DNA of 64,000 nucleotides, from contig SJOL01001280.1 of the NCBI GenBank assembly GCA_004794785.1, positions 26,257-90,256 of the forward strand, given 5' to 3'. The translations under genes were made by a program, and so were the position numbers. This DNA is from Opisthorchis felineus. Its lineage: Eukaryota > Platyhelminthes > Trematoda > Opisthorchiida > Opisthorchiidae. The notes beneath the pieces were generated by a model, which had not been told where the DNA came from, ran no database searches, and saw only the letters and a list, made by a program, of their open reading frames with translations. Positions 14,501 to 27,400 of this stretch are shown piece after piece; position 1 is the stretch's first letter, and each line of letters begins with the position of its first letter.

Positions 14501-17500
14501 GATCATTTTTTATTTTTAGTCGCATGTTTATCCCACAGACCTTTCGTAAAGGGTCTTCCGCCCAGATCCCACGTTCAGGATACTCAAAAACTGCGTACAG
14601 ATTGGGCACAGGGCTTCGTTGAAATGAGCATCAAAGTCAAAAGATTTGATTGACCTCTCTTTGCGGTGATTGCGATTGCATCCTATATTGATTCCAGCAG
14701 GCTAAGCACTTAGGCTGGTGATGAAATTCCCTGTCATTTTTTTCGCGTTTTGATCTGCCTACATCCAGAACCTGCATTCCTTAATATATGCGAGCGTTAC
14801 GAACCTTGTGGTCAATCTGGTGTGTATTCCACTCTAGCCAGTTGTCACCGACTCTATGGTTTTTTTGGATTATGTGATATACGTGTCATACGTAAACAGC
14901 ATCATCGGATTTTTCTCTTCTTTCTTCGCCCACAGTTAACGCAGCCCAAACCGGATCTATCGGTTCAAGTGGTCCTGGTTGCCGAAGATGACTCCATGAA
15001 GTGCACCCTGCTTGACGACCAAATTGATGCGCAAACTTTTGCGGAAATTTACAATGAGGCGGGAATTCATATTTATCCGGCCAAGGTGCTCAGTCAACTA
15101 TACAAGCAGTTGGGTAGGTTGCCTCCTGTGGTTGTTCATTGTTGAACGTTTTGCTCTTCAGTAGACCATGTGTGGAGTGGGAAAATGCTTGTCCAGTGAT
15201 AGGTTAGGATGACGCTCCTGGAACTGGTGAGTACTCGGTCCAGTTTAGCTTGACAGCCGTGAACCATGTCTGTATTCGATTCGCCGCAGTCTATGGCGGC
15301 TGACAGTATAGGATGGGAGGAGCGGCAAGTGCAGAAAACAAATGAAAAACGATGTTGGTCTACTGATTATTAATCACCACTGGTTGTGTGACGTCGCCGT
15401 GTCGGCAAGTACTTCCATCCATTGATATGGTGGGTCTGTGCTACCTTTTTTACCACTTTGGGCTGTGCACACGTCGAATGTGCCTTATCAAACAATATTG
15501 GGAATACTAGGCGCGTTAAAGTGCCCAAATCCCGTCGCAGTCATTCTTGGAGATTGTTGATCTGAAAGCGGGTAAAAGATCGCACGGAATGAACGCGCGC
15601 CGGAGCGCGATCATACCCTGTGTAAAACAGCAGACGAGGTGCGCACATAGTTTCAGACATTAAGGGATAAATGGTACGTTTTTTGCTCTCTCCTAGTTTC
15701 CCAGATCTCATTGACGCTCCTCTTCAAGATGGACTGCCTGTTGTGCATGATATTGTCTTATAACAACATCTGGTTGTGTGAATGCTGTGATACAGGTAAA
15801 CAGGTCCATACCACCAGCTTAGTCAGTATACATCGCCAGGACACTAGCTAATTACCTTCTCGTGCACTTTGTCCGACACGCGATTGCCCATCGAATCTTT
15901 GAATATTGTCTACTGAAAATTGGCTGTGCACGCTTGTATTGTTCATGTATTATACGAATTTCCAGGTGTTTGCGATAAACTCGTTCTTGGTGGGCGGTCT
16001 AACAAAGAAGTTGGAGTCTTGTCAACAAGCCAGTTTTACCGATTAACTGACCAAACTGTGGCTTTCATACCCCAGGTTAGTTGCAACCAAGTCACTTTCC
16101 CCCGAGAACGTTATACTCATTTTAATCTATCCACTCGCCTTGACACATTTTCTTTTCACTCGTTCAGATTTTTGATCACCATGCTTTCTACCTGAATTTG
16201 GACATCAACTTCATTTTGGATTGTTTCCGCACTTGCGTGGCCTTCCTTAAACGGGCGTGGACAAGTCCGGGTCGACCGCTTCTCATTTTCCCCATTTATC
16301 ACCGATTCTTCCGCTCGAGTGAGTTTCCTCATTCTAGTATACTGGCAACAATTCAAAGGTTATTTCTTGCAGCAGCTATGACGTTCGTTGCTCGTTGATG
16401 CCTCTACTTTGATCCTCCTTGTCGGTATAATCCGTCTCAAACTCAAAACCTCCGCCAATGCGAAGACGGGGAACTGTTTTCATGAGTAGATTAAGACGTT
16501 GATGCGATCCAGTTTACACTGTTTATGGGTGAAATTCACTAACTGGACTTACGGACTTTTTCACGTTATTGTTCTGTGTCCCACATGACTGAAGGAAGTC
16601 CATGACGTTCTGCTTGTATCGCGTTAAAAACGATACTGTTCACAGCTCCTTCACGCCTGAGGAGTTTTTACATCAAGAGTAATGTTCGAGCTTAGTGTTT
16701 CACGTCTCGAAGTCTTCACCAACTTACATCGTCATATATTCTTTCTACTAAACTATTGGAGGGTCCCACTACTCCCAGTAAATGTCATTATCGAAACTGC
16801 TCACTCATTCCGAATGGATATATGGAGGAAGCTTCTCTCTTTGACCTATTTAAACCATTGTATGCGAAATCCTTATAAAATCATCCTGTTTCTCTTGAAC
16901 TCATCGTTCAACTCGGATAATGGCCATGTCATTATTATCGAGATCAGAGGCGATGCGCTTCATTTGTAGTGCATAACATCTTTGGGGTGCGCAATCCCTA
17001 AATCAACTCTAGATGGGGACAGAAAACATATGTTTCCCAAAAGTACGTTGTTCCGTAAGACCAGAATACACTACATACTTTTGATCACCCTCAATGATCT
17101 GAACTTCACATTTCCTATCATTTAGGCCATCCATATAGCCGTCTACTCTTGATGTCTCAAACTTCCAGCTCGGTCCTCTAGTGTGTATAGCCAGAAGATG
17201 CTAAAGGTAGTTAGTCATATAGGTTCTAGCTATATGTCAGCTAGCATACTCTTCTCGCCTGCAAGTATTTCGGCTCTTACACATTTCTGAGGCAGGCAGT
17301 AGAATCTTCAGGTTGGGCACACAGATAGTCCGATTCGATTGTGCATCCCCTTCCTCAGCTACTGCATTTTTCGTCCCACCGCCCCACTCCGATGAGCTGG
17401 TCGAAAGGTTATATCCAATTATCTATCGGTTCATTATCAATCGGCTAACATCTGTCCACATTCGAACGTGGTCGGTGGTGAACCTCGTGGTTTTCGGCTT

Positions 17501-18449
17501 GTCACTATATATATATATANATATATATATATGTCGCCCACGTGCTACGTGAGACATCTGAACGATTTGTTGTCGATCCAGTGGGTACCGCTGGTGATGT
17601 AATATGCATGTATGTGTGTTTCACTGAATCTGATAACGGCTGTAAAATTGCTTAGATTATATCGCTTCCTTCATCTCGTTTGGGTGAGTTGGACTATTTG
17701 AACAATAGACTGGCTCTGCTGGGTTGTTTCGGGTGCTTCATTGAACCCGTCTGCTTCCTGATGGCATGACGCTGGTTCAGCTATACTAGAGACCTAACTT
17801 TATCATCCGCCATTGTGATCGTCAAATACTCATAAGGTTAGCTATAGGATAATGGTTTTACTGTTTTTTAGCAATTTCAATAACGATCACCTGTCAGCAC
17901 GAATCCTCCCGACATTCAATTGATCAGGGACAGTCATTTTGCATTGTTGTGCTCCAGGTTCTAATTTAGGAACTAAATTTCTAGTTTATCATTGGATTTA
18001 GTCTTACAGAACTTATGTTCAGGAAATGAGTGTGTCCACTCGTGCGTACCTCTCGATAGCGCCCCTGCATCTGGTCACAAAATGAGGACAAATGGGGCGC
18101 CTCAAATTTTCTTGTTTGCGAACTCAAATTTCATACATCAGCAGGCAGTATCACTCCTGGTTCTGCTTGCTTGGTTCGTCATATCGTGCTGATTGCACTT
18201 CACAATCATGAACAGTTCTTTAATCTCTACATGATTTCCCCCACCCATATAGCTCACTCCAAACAGATACCTCCGACACTTCTTGCCACCATCAAGAAAA
18301 TGGCTACTGGTTACCTTAATGGTACAAAGTGAGTGTTTCTTTTCACCTAAATTTAGTGCATGCAAGGTTGTGCGCGCGAGCCGTATGTGTGCATTCATGC
18401 TATGCAAAGAATTACATACATACATATATACATACATACATAGATACAC

Positions 18450-18482
<33 letters not shown>

Positions 18483-21400
18483 CATACATACATAGATACA
18501 CACACAGTACAAACACACACCGGAGATTCACTCGAATCTCAAGTTAACACAGATCCAGTTCACAAGTGAGTGTTTGATTTCAGACAAGGTACACACTGGC
18601 AGTCTGTTTGAATTTGTAAGGCTAAGATGTCAGAGCTGGACGTCGACAGCGTGCTGTCATTCATTGCCTCTCATGGTCGGTTGGAATCAATCGAATTGTC
18701 CATTTAGTAATGTGTGTAATTGGCTCTGCTAGGCCACATGCACTTTGCAAGAAGCGAAACTGTAATGCTAATGGAGTACCACAGGACTGGAAGTCTTTGT
18801 TCCGAATGCTTTTGCGATTACAGAGTTTGGAATTATTGGGAAAACAAATGGACACTATATGAATAACTATAACTTTGTAGTCATTGAAAGACTGGTGAGA
18901 TCGACTATTCGTCGGTATTCGGATTGATTGGCCTAGTCAGTAGCTGTACGAACCAGTCAACGGGCCCGATAGCGCGTATGAAACTGTTAACCGAGAGCTC
19001 ACCTGTTCAAGCCCTCTACGACCACCGGATTAGCACGAGCCCGAAGTTAGTGGAAAAGGCCTCGTAGGTCTGTTCAAAGTTGCTATGCCTTCTGATCATT
19101 TTTTCTAACGAGGATAGCCCTTTGACATATCAAATCCGATCCATTTTCCGCTCTCTCACACGTGCGCGTTGTTTGCCGTATGTTTTGCAACATTTTTCCA
19201 GACTTGCTTTTGGTACTATCATGTCAGAAGTCTGTAAGTACATTTTGCTTTGCACTGGATGTACCTTAACCAAATTTAAATGCGAAATTATTTCAACCTA
19301 TTTGTATTCCCTCTCCTACTGGTTGAGGCTTTTCTATAATTTATTACGAAAGCTACAATTATTTGTAGGTGATCCATGACTGAAAGAAACTGAATCCCTT
19401 GTTGTTTATTCAACCGCTGTTGATCCTTTTTTCCGGGAAAGTTAGAAAATTGAGATTGATATTATGATGATTTCAAGCTGCAATGTTGACGAAGGCTGTG
19501 TGACCACTGCATTGCTTCTTGAAGGGGTATGTTGCTCTATGGGGTGTAGCCCATAACACACTGTTTCACCGTTTTTCAGTTTTTGTTTTCTAGAAAGGAG
19601 TGCGTTCTCAGCACTAGAGTGGTGCCTACGCTGTACTGAAAACTGGCATAGATTCTCTCGCAGATTCTTCCATCAATCTTATTCTCGAGATAGCTCAGTG
19701 GTTAAGGTGCAAACTTGCTCGCGGGAGGTCCGTATTTCGAACCCAACCTCAGCATCTTGACTGCTCCTGTCTGGGCTTGGGCAGCCCTGGTGCTTCCTTC
19801 AGGTGACATGGCGGCTATGCACCGAAGGGATGCTACAGCTGAACACACAGCATTCTTGTTTGGTTGATCGGTACATCGACCTCTGATCTTGCTTCCAGTC
19901 TCTATCCTATTTTTTCATTTGAACCAGCCACTTCAGTTTTTACAGCTTCCTTGTAGTGTTTTTCATATTGAGACAATGAAGTGAAGCCCGAGCAGGGTCC
20001 CTGAAAATTGTCTAGGATCCTATTCGGTGACCTCACATCTCCCCTAGCAATTAACCAGAATTGTGAGGAGTTCATGCCTTCGTCCTATTGCTAGGATCTT
20101 ATATGTGTGGCATATTCTTATTTGTCGAAAGTTTAATTACGTCCGTCGTGGGAACACTTTTCAGTTTTATGTTCTTGTCTAGAGTATTAATTCACAGGCG
20201 TGATCTTTATGGAGGCATTGTCAAGCAGATGTTAGCGATAGGTGTTTGGACTGTTTAGTCGGATTTTACTGATCCCGCGGGTCTCATGTTTATATCCATA
20301 TACGTCCACATTCATCTCAGACTCTCAGTTTTTCGTGCCACACTGTTGTGAATTTGATCACTTTACAGTAGTCGTTTTCTAACCCCCTCTTTTTGTCACT
20401 TAACCCACTGATTGACTGACCTACAAATGAGAGTTCTAGCCGCAATGGGCGTCGCATAATAGAAATGGATGGAATAAGATGTGGCCCGCGTGAGATGAAG
20501 AAACCGACTTAGGTGATGTAAGAGAGGCGTCGATGGAGTGACGATGTGGTCGAATTATACCGCTGCAGCGCAGGACTAAGACGGAATGTAGCGTAGTTCA
20601 GACGACTGTTTACCGTAATAATCGATTTTCTCTTGACCTTCCAACACGCGTGTTTGTTGTGCCTAGCCGTGAACATATTTCAACCACTTCCGGTCGCTGC
20701 TACGATCCACTTGATTTGTTTATTGCGACTGTACAATCCTGCCAAGATGTGTCGATTAGTTCCACTATGGCACCATAACCATCCGACTGACGTCAATACC
20801 ATGAAGGTTTTAAGGATTGTTGTCTCACTTCTGTTGGGTTGCTGTTCGATGACGGCAAACGTAGGCTGCTCGCGAGCAACTTTGTCAGGCTGAATGTTTG
20901 CATTTCAACAAACAGCCTCTCACCCTTCTAATACGTGGGTTCATTCAGTGAATACTAGTGAGCTCGTATAATTTTCTCCTAACTCAGTCTCTTCATTCAG
21001 TACTCACATGTGTGGAATCGCGTGACCTCATTCCCACAGCCTAACCATCTGGGTTTCAGAAACCCACAGTATGAGCAAGGGTCTTCTGTTCGATATTTCA
21101 CCATATAGTTTAGCTCTACACTTGACGTTCGAAACTGACCAACAGCGTATGCTACTTTCAAACTACAAATATGCTAGATGGCTTAGCGAAATGTTTGGGC
21201 GGATTGAAAATCTAGGGTGCACGCGGCCCACGTGCCACCCCTGAGGTCAGCAATTGACTGATTTTCTCATAACGCTTCGTATCCCCTCTTACTAACGCGC
21301 CCTTGTTCGAAACCATTGACTATATCCGTCTGACAGTTTTACACTATTTTACCCATGCTCCTAAATCACCTGGACTATTGTTACGATGCACTTGTTATCA

Positions 21401-24400
21401 ACTTCTCAGTGGTATCACATACAAACAAAGAAGCAGCATAGCGATGGACTTCCCTCGTTGTTTTATCTGGCATTTTCTAAGTGGGACTGAATTGGGTTTT
21501 TCAACACAAGTCAATGAGAACAGTTACCATTTTGCCGTAAATATGTTGACGACATTCTTAATATTCGTTACTCATATATCGCAACCGACCGGTTGCTTGA
21601 AAGTTTACGTCAGCTTCAGTGTGGATTAATAATATGGTGGCGGTTTCAGTTCCCTCATCGTCGTGACGAGAAAGCCAAGCGGAATCTTATGGATGTATGT
21701 AAACACCCTATATATATATATATCTGCTCAGTTTAAGCTCAAAAACTTGTGCATGGATATCGGGCTATTAAAAACAGCTTTGGGTTCAAGCCGACGAAAC
21801 TTAGTACACAAATTTGTTAGTTTTCACTCATTAACCGAAATTTTTTGTCTAAACGGTTCTGCATTACACGGTCCCCCTTCACTGGTGATTTGTCGATTAA
21901 ATGTCAAATTTGGTCCGAAATACTTTTCATCCTGTACACAGATTCTGTTCATTTTTATTCGAGATAGCTTGTCAACTGAATGGATTCTCCAAGAGATTTG
22001 CGTCCTAATCTCTGGCCTCCTTAGACTCCAGCCCGCTGGACTGCAAAGCATCTGTCTGAATCTGAGTCTCACCGGCAGTAAATTTACTACACAGTTAATC
22101 TAATTCGTTCGGGTCCGTTACCAAACTGGAAACTTTGACTAAGATCTCCTTTAGGTTTGGCTGACCTGTGTGTGCCCTACTCAGATTGTCTTCCTGTGCT
22201 GTAGATATACTTGTGTAACTGGAAGGACTATTTGACCGGCATGGAACTTGTTACCTTAAGGAAATAACCCCCATAATCAAATAGCAGACGTTTCGTGGTT
22301 CCTCAGATGGCTTATTTACTCCCCCCATAGAAAGCGGCACAGTCCCTTTTGCGATTTACCAGTGGACCGTCGCTGTAAACTCCTTGTCATTCGTTTTGCC
22401 AGTGTGTTTCAATCACGGATGTGCAGTGAAAGTATGATCCATTCTTTTAGGACGAGGTGAAAAATTTAACCACGCTTGACATTTAACTCTCCCCATGTAT
22501 GAATAAAATCTCACTACCCCAGTGCATAGGACGGGCGATGCGGTTCTCGTTGGTGTCTCCCTGCGAGTAAGTATGCCGGTTAAAGAGGTATTTTGAAATC
22601 ACCCGTGGATGTTCCCCCTAAAGCAGCGCGATCACCGTACACTAACTATACATTTTGCTAGTGACTGTTCGCGCTATGTTTTGATACCTTTACAGAGTTA
22701 TCCTTGGTTCTCTTAAAACCTTTGAAGAAACGTCAAGTTTGAAGCAGTTGAATTTCTTAGGCTCAGCAGGTAAGTCAATCAAATTTATTCGTGTGTAGCA
22801 CAGAGAAAACCGACTCTTCATAAGACACTGCTTCCTTTTTGGACCCATTCTTTTATCATTCGGAATTCTTAATCGAATTATTGATATGCTGTCGACCGAG
22901 GGCTAAACCTGACTTTTCAAACTCTGTTGTCAGAATGCTCCATCTTGTTTGTTCCGGATCACTGGATAGACATGTTTGAACTCCAAGTTTAATTTTGTTG
23001 GTTACTTTCATTCATGCAGCAATCTTTCTCTATTCACTGGTAAGGAACGGGGTCGCTAAACTTCGCAGCCAGTAATTAACCATGCTGGAAGCACAGGAAT
23101 ATGTACTGTACTTCGGATTCAACTGAAAGCAAATCACACGCCGTGAGATTTGAACTGCCGACTGAGAGCGCCACCCTAACCTGTTCATTCAACGGGGCTT
23201 CGGTCATACATGGAAGGCAAAGCTAACGTAAATATCCGTTCAGACGTTTTTGAAGGAAACTACTCATATCTCGTATATCGTACCAACTGAAATATGAGTC
23301 GGTCTTTGTGCAGCAAATTCAGTTGACGAATATCATAAGCCAGCAATCCAGCTTGAATTCAGTTGAGTTTCCCATTAAGACCAAATTGGTGTCAAGACTT
23401 CGTGCAACAGTGACGCAGTAAGTTGTGGAAGGAAGGGAGGATAGAGGAGGATATTTGGAAGTTCTATAGTGCATATCGCTTTTACTCCAAAACCGTGCAT
23501 AAGGTTTCCATTGTCCTATACGACGAATTAAGTCAGGTCCGATTCAACGTCTTAGCGATTGTCAACACAATTTCCCATGTTTGGTTATCTGAGAGATTGT
23601 TGTTCTCTGTCTCAGCTAAAAGGTTTTCTTTCGTGCATCCCGTGGCCTGTCTGATAAGAAGCTACAGCATACACAGAACGTCAACACCACTGAGTCTGAA
23701 GTTGGAATACCAGGTGTGATTGTATCACATCACCATTCAACTATGCTAGCTTATCTGGCGGCAGTGCCAAAGACGTTAGAGTAGGTTACATAAAGGACTC
23801 GACTAATTCGTCCCATGATTGAAAAAGTAAGATATGCAGTGACGTAAACACATTAGCTGACTGACAATCATTTACCAGGTGGTTAAATCACCCGATGCAT
23901 GCACGTTACCGAGGATGAAGTGTGTGAGAATATACCGTGGACGAGCTTTAGAGATGATGAATCATCTTCCTTCGTCATCACCTCTGTTACGACCGCATGA
24001 CCAAAGGTAAACCAATCCATTTTTGTTTCAAAATCTTGGTTGTCCGAATCGTCGCGAACGCTAATCGAATTGAATATACTGATCCTCTTACGAAGTCCCA
24101 TTATTAAAGGAGTACTTTATCTACGTATGCTCCTTCCAACTCACTTCTGGTTTTGCTATCTCCGGGTTTACACTGAGTACAGGGCATACAACTGGTTCCA
24201 CACGCAGCTCAGTATTTGTAGCACTAACTTTTGTGCGCGGGCTTCCACCAGCTCAGTTCAAGGTGACAAGGGAATCTGGAAACGGATGCCATCTTAACAT
24301 ACTGCACGCTAATCCATCTTGATTTCATTTACTTGATAACGTGGTTGGTTTGTTCACGTTTGAAGCACTCGTTTCACAAGCCAGATATTGGTGTGCTTTG

Positions 24401-27400
24401 CACATAATCTGTGATCATCCTGCACATTTTATAGTTTTTTTATCAGAACGGATTATGTGGCGAATTAATCATTAAACTTGACTAATCACTGCATTTTGGA
24501 TAATCGGCTCATATCCGGGTTTGATTGTACGAACGAGTGTCTCTGTCTCTCATCGTCTTTCTAGACTCTATATTCCAGCCGTGTGATTTGAGCTCAGTTT
24601 CGCCCCAACGTCGCCGGTTAACACCGACTAGTCGACTGGAGGGATTGGACCGCGTCCTTTTAGAGGAAGGGACGGGAAACCTTAGCCCAACTTCTGGATC
24701 ATCTGCTGGTATGAACTATGACCAGGACAGCTTTCAGCGGTTTAGCATGCGGCGAAAGTCAATGGCTCTGGCACGTGCTGTTAATTTGGATCTGATTAAC
24801 CGCGAAAGAGGTATGTGTTAAGCTGCCGTGGTCGTGTAGCAGCTCCGTTCCCTTTTGATCTTAATCCGTTTTTGATACGTATGCTAGGGGCAAACAAAAG
24901 GGCTAGCTAGCTTAATAATTGCTGTAACTATAATCTCCAGTATCAATTTATCCTCCTGAGGGATTTGATGCCAACAAACTACACGGAACCCTCATCCTCG
25001 TCTTAGACTGGACAGAACAATCACATTAATAGTGGACACAGTTCTTCTAACGATCTTTTCACACCGTTTTTTTTTCAACAACAAAAGTCCTCTCCCATGC
25101 AGTTACCAGTCAAAACGGTTGTTTGCGCTCTAGCTGGGCCGGCTTTTTTAGAAATTGAAGATAGACGGCTTATCGGTCTTTTGCATATTCACGTTTAAGT
25201 AAATATCGGCTTCAATTTATCTTATATCAACTGCATATTGCTCGTGTGACAAATGCAAGGCATGTAAACTTTGATACGCTTCCTTCGCTGGCCTTGAACT
25301 TTAGTTTTGTGGATTCAGCTGTTGATATCACCTTGTATCCGAATTTTCTGTTATCGTATAGTGTTGGCCAACACTCTCCCGCAACAGTTGGAGGCGTTTT
25401 TCATCCTGCATCTTTCCATACGTTTTGTGTCCTCCGAAATCCCGACTTAAATGTGTCCCCTTGTCGTGGTGGTCGGGCTTCTGTGCTGCAATGATCCTGC
25501 GGGCTACAGTGGCTGGAACTCAGTTCCCTAAGGTTCAGCCATGCGAGGAAGGCCGATGAGGAGCAGCCCGGCGAAGAACAGCGAGTACCCGCACTGTGAG
25601 TAGTCGTATTACGAAGCGGTCTGGAGGTAAAGTCGTACTGTCCTCTGCAATAGGAGTGTGAAGGCAGTGAGGCGTTTCCCCCAGGCGAGCAGCATGTCCA
25701 TATTTATGAAAGCAGCGATGCTGCCTTCCCACGAGGAAGGACGGGTTAGAAAAGTTCGGCCCTAAAAACCGCACACCGATGGCCCAACGGTTGACCGTGA
25801 CCGCCGGCGCGTTATTCAATACGATCAAAATACTTTTAAAAACAAAGAGTCCGGTGCTGCTCAAAAGGCACCTGTTGTGCTCAGCTGCATTAGAGGTGAG
25901 ACAGTAGTGTCTTACTCCCTGTGCTCTCGCGCCAGGCCGGCCCCCTGCACCCAAGCCGGTCAGACTATTGAGTCATTAGCTAACGGAAGGGTCCCCCAAG
26001 AAAACTCTAACAACCGCTGTCTCGCGGTTCAGACCTTTGAGTCAGAGGCTCGGGGCAGGGTCCCTGAACAAAGTCCTACATCCTCCCAATGCCTTGTGGG
26101 TCGAACTCTTGAGTCAAAGGCTCAAGGTAGGGTACCTCAACCAAGCCCCATTTTTCGGTCTGGGCAACGGGGAATTATCATTTGTCCTTGCGTCTCTTCG
26201 CTGACTGGCCTCTTACACTCCCTCCCCACCCATTGAACAATGCAGTGCGGTCAACCCATCTGCCAATCCCCCTGCCATTATTCCGTGTTTAAACCTTCGC
26301 GAAGAAAAATAATCCAAAATAATCACTTACTAACCTCAAAAGATCTGATCCACGTTGCAGCCTTTAATGTCCGTACTCTGTGTCAAATTGAGCAACAGGC
26401 ATCTCTTACTGAAACCTTGCTTTCCCTCCCTATCGATGCATGTTGTGTCTCCGAAACACGCATACAAGACCCCAGTTCGGTCGTGCTCCTCAAGCCGCTT
26501 AGGGCGAGCTCAGATGTTCCACATTTCACTCTTTGGGTATCTGGGGGTTCTGACGCAATGGCTCGTGGTATCTACGGTGTGAGAGTTGCACTCAGCCCAA
26601 GGCTGAAAGCGCCCTACTGGACTGGATCCCAGCAAAAAAGTCGCCTGTGCGCTGTGCGGTTGTCTGACTCAATTAAGATTAACTCAGGTCGATGCGATAA
26701 ACGGTGTTTGTCGTATCACCATACGCCCCAACAGATAGCAGTTCTGAGACTGAGAAGGATTAGTTTTCTCAAAATCTATCACGACTGCTTCAGCCAGCAA
26801 GAAGGACGTATATAGTAATCCTGGCGGGTGATATGAATGCCCAAGTTGGACGACTAAGTCCGGAAGAAGCACAGTTAGGTGGTAGATTTGGAGTCGATGA
26901 TGAGCGTACGGATAATGGGGAGCGGCTTCTTCAGTTGTGTGCAGATCATCGTCTGTTCCTGGCCAGTACGAACTTCCAACACAAACGCTCACACCGAGTC
27001 ACCCACCACAAGACAGTCGTGGACTCAGTTGGACCATGTTGTTATCATTTACCGATGGAGAGCCTCGGTTAAGGATTGTCATTCCTTCTGGGATACGCAA
27101 CTTGACTCTGATCACGCCATCGTGCGGGCCCGCTTAGCACTTCGCTTTCCGCCAGCACTACGCGTGCCGAAAGAGAGCAGCTCCGTTCATCAACTTCGGC
27201 AAGCTTCAGTAGCTGAAGAGTATCGAGCTAATCTGGCTAGAAAGCTACTGGAAACGCACAGTCATGTAGACGACGAAGATTGCTTGGAGATCGAATGGAG
27301 GCGAGTTAAGGAAGCAATGCTCTTGGCTTTCAGAACTGTTTGTCCAGCCCATCTGACTCGACTCAATGAACACTGGATATCTTCGAGATCGGCAGATCGT

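Larger units (their letters stand above)
9799..14935. other. PHKA intron with decayed retrotransposon and SINEs
   Basis: Holds an AT-rich ATAT/GTAT stretch (10497-10545), the decayed non-LTR element at 11241-13330, the SINE inside it and another partial SINE at 14394-14502. Nothing else was recognised between 13330 and 14390. Confidence 0.6.
18329..22695. other. PHKA intron
   Basis: Contains the CATA microsatellite (18411-18507), the possible mini-exon at 18584, a full SINE at 19685-19845 and a short (TA)n at 21709-21722. A tRNA box-B-like cctgttcaagccc is present near 18990. Open frames at 20633-20893, 21303-21629 and 21663-22103 have no recognisable motif. Confidence 0.55.

Noticed and set aside
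16319..16398. Read-through of PHKA exon 6 giving S-S-I-L-A-T-I-Q
   Set aside because: It resembles the next conserved block, but the gtgagt donor at 16319 with exon 7 gives a longer, phase-consistent match; no suitable donor ends the read-through in phase.
18616..18700. Continuation of the 18584 frame with [10 protein letters not shown], resembling human T-S-C-C-T-H-L-S-F-M
   Set aside because: It needs an eight-residue insertion across a gtaagg donor and runs on into non-matching text; most likely chance.
19685..19760. A functional tRNA gene
   Set aside because: Box A and box B are present but no acceptor stem closes, and the unit continues into the SINE body seen in other copies.
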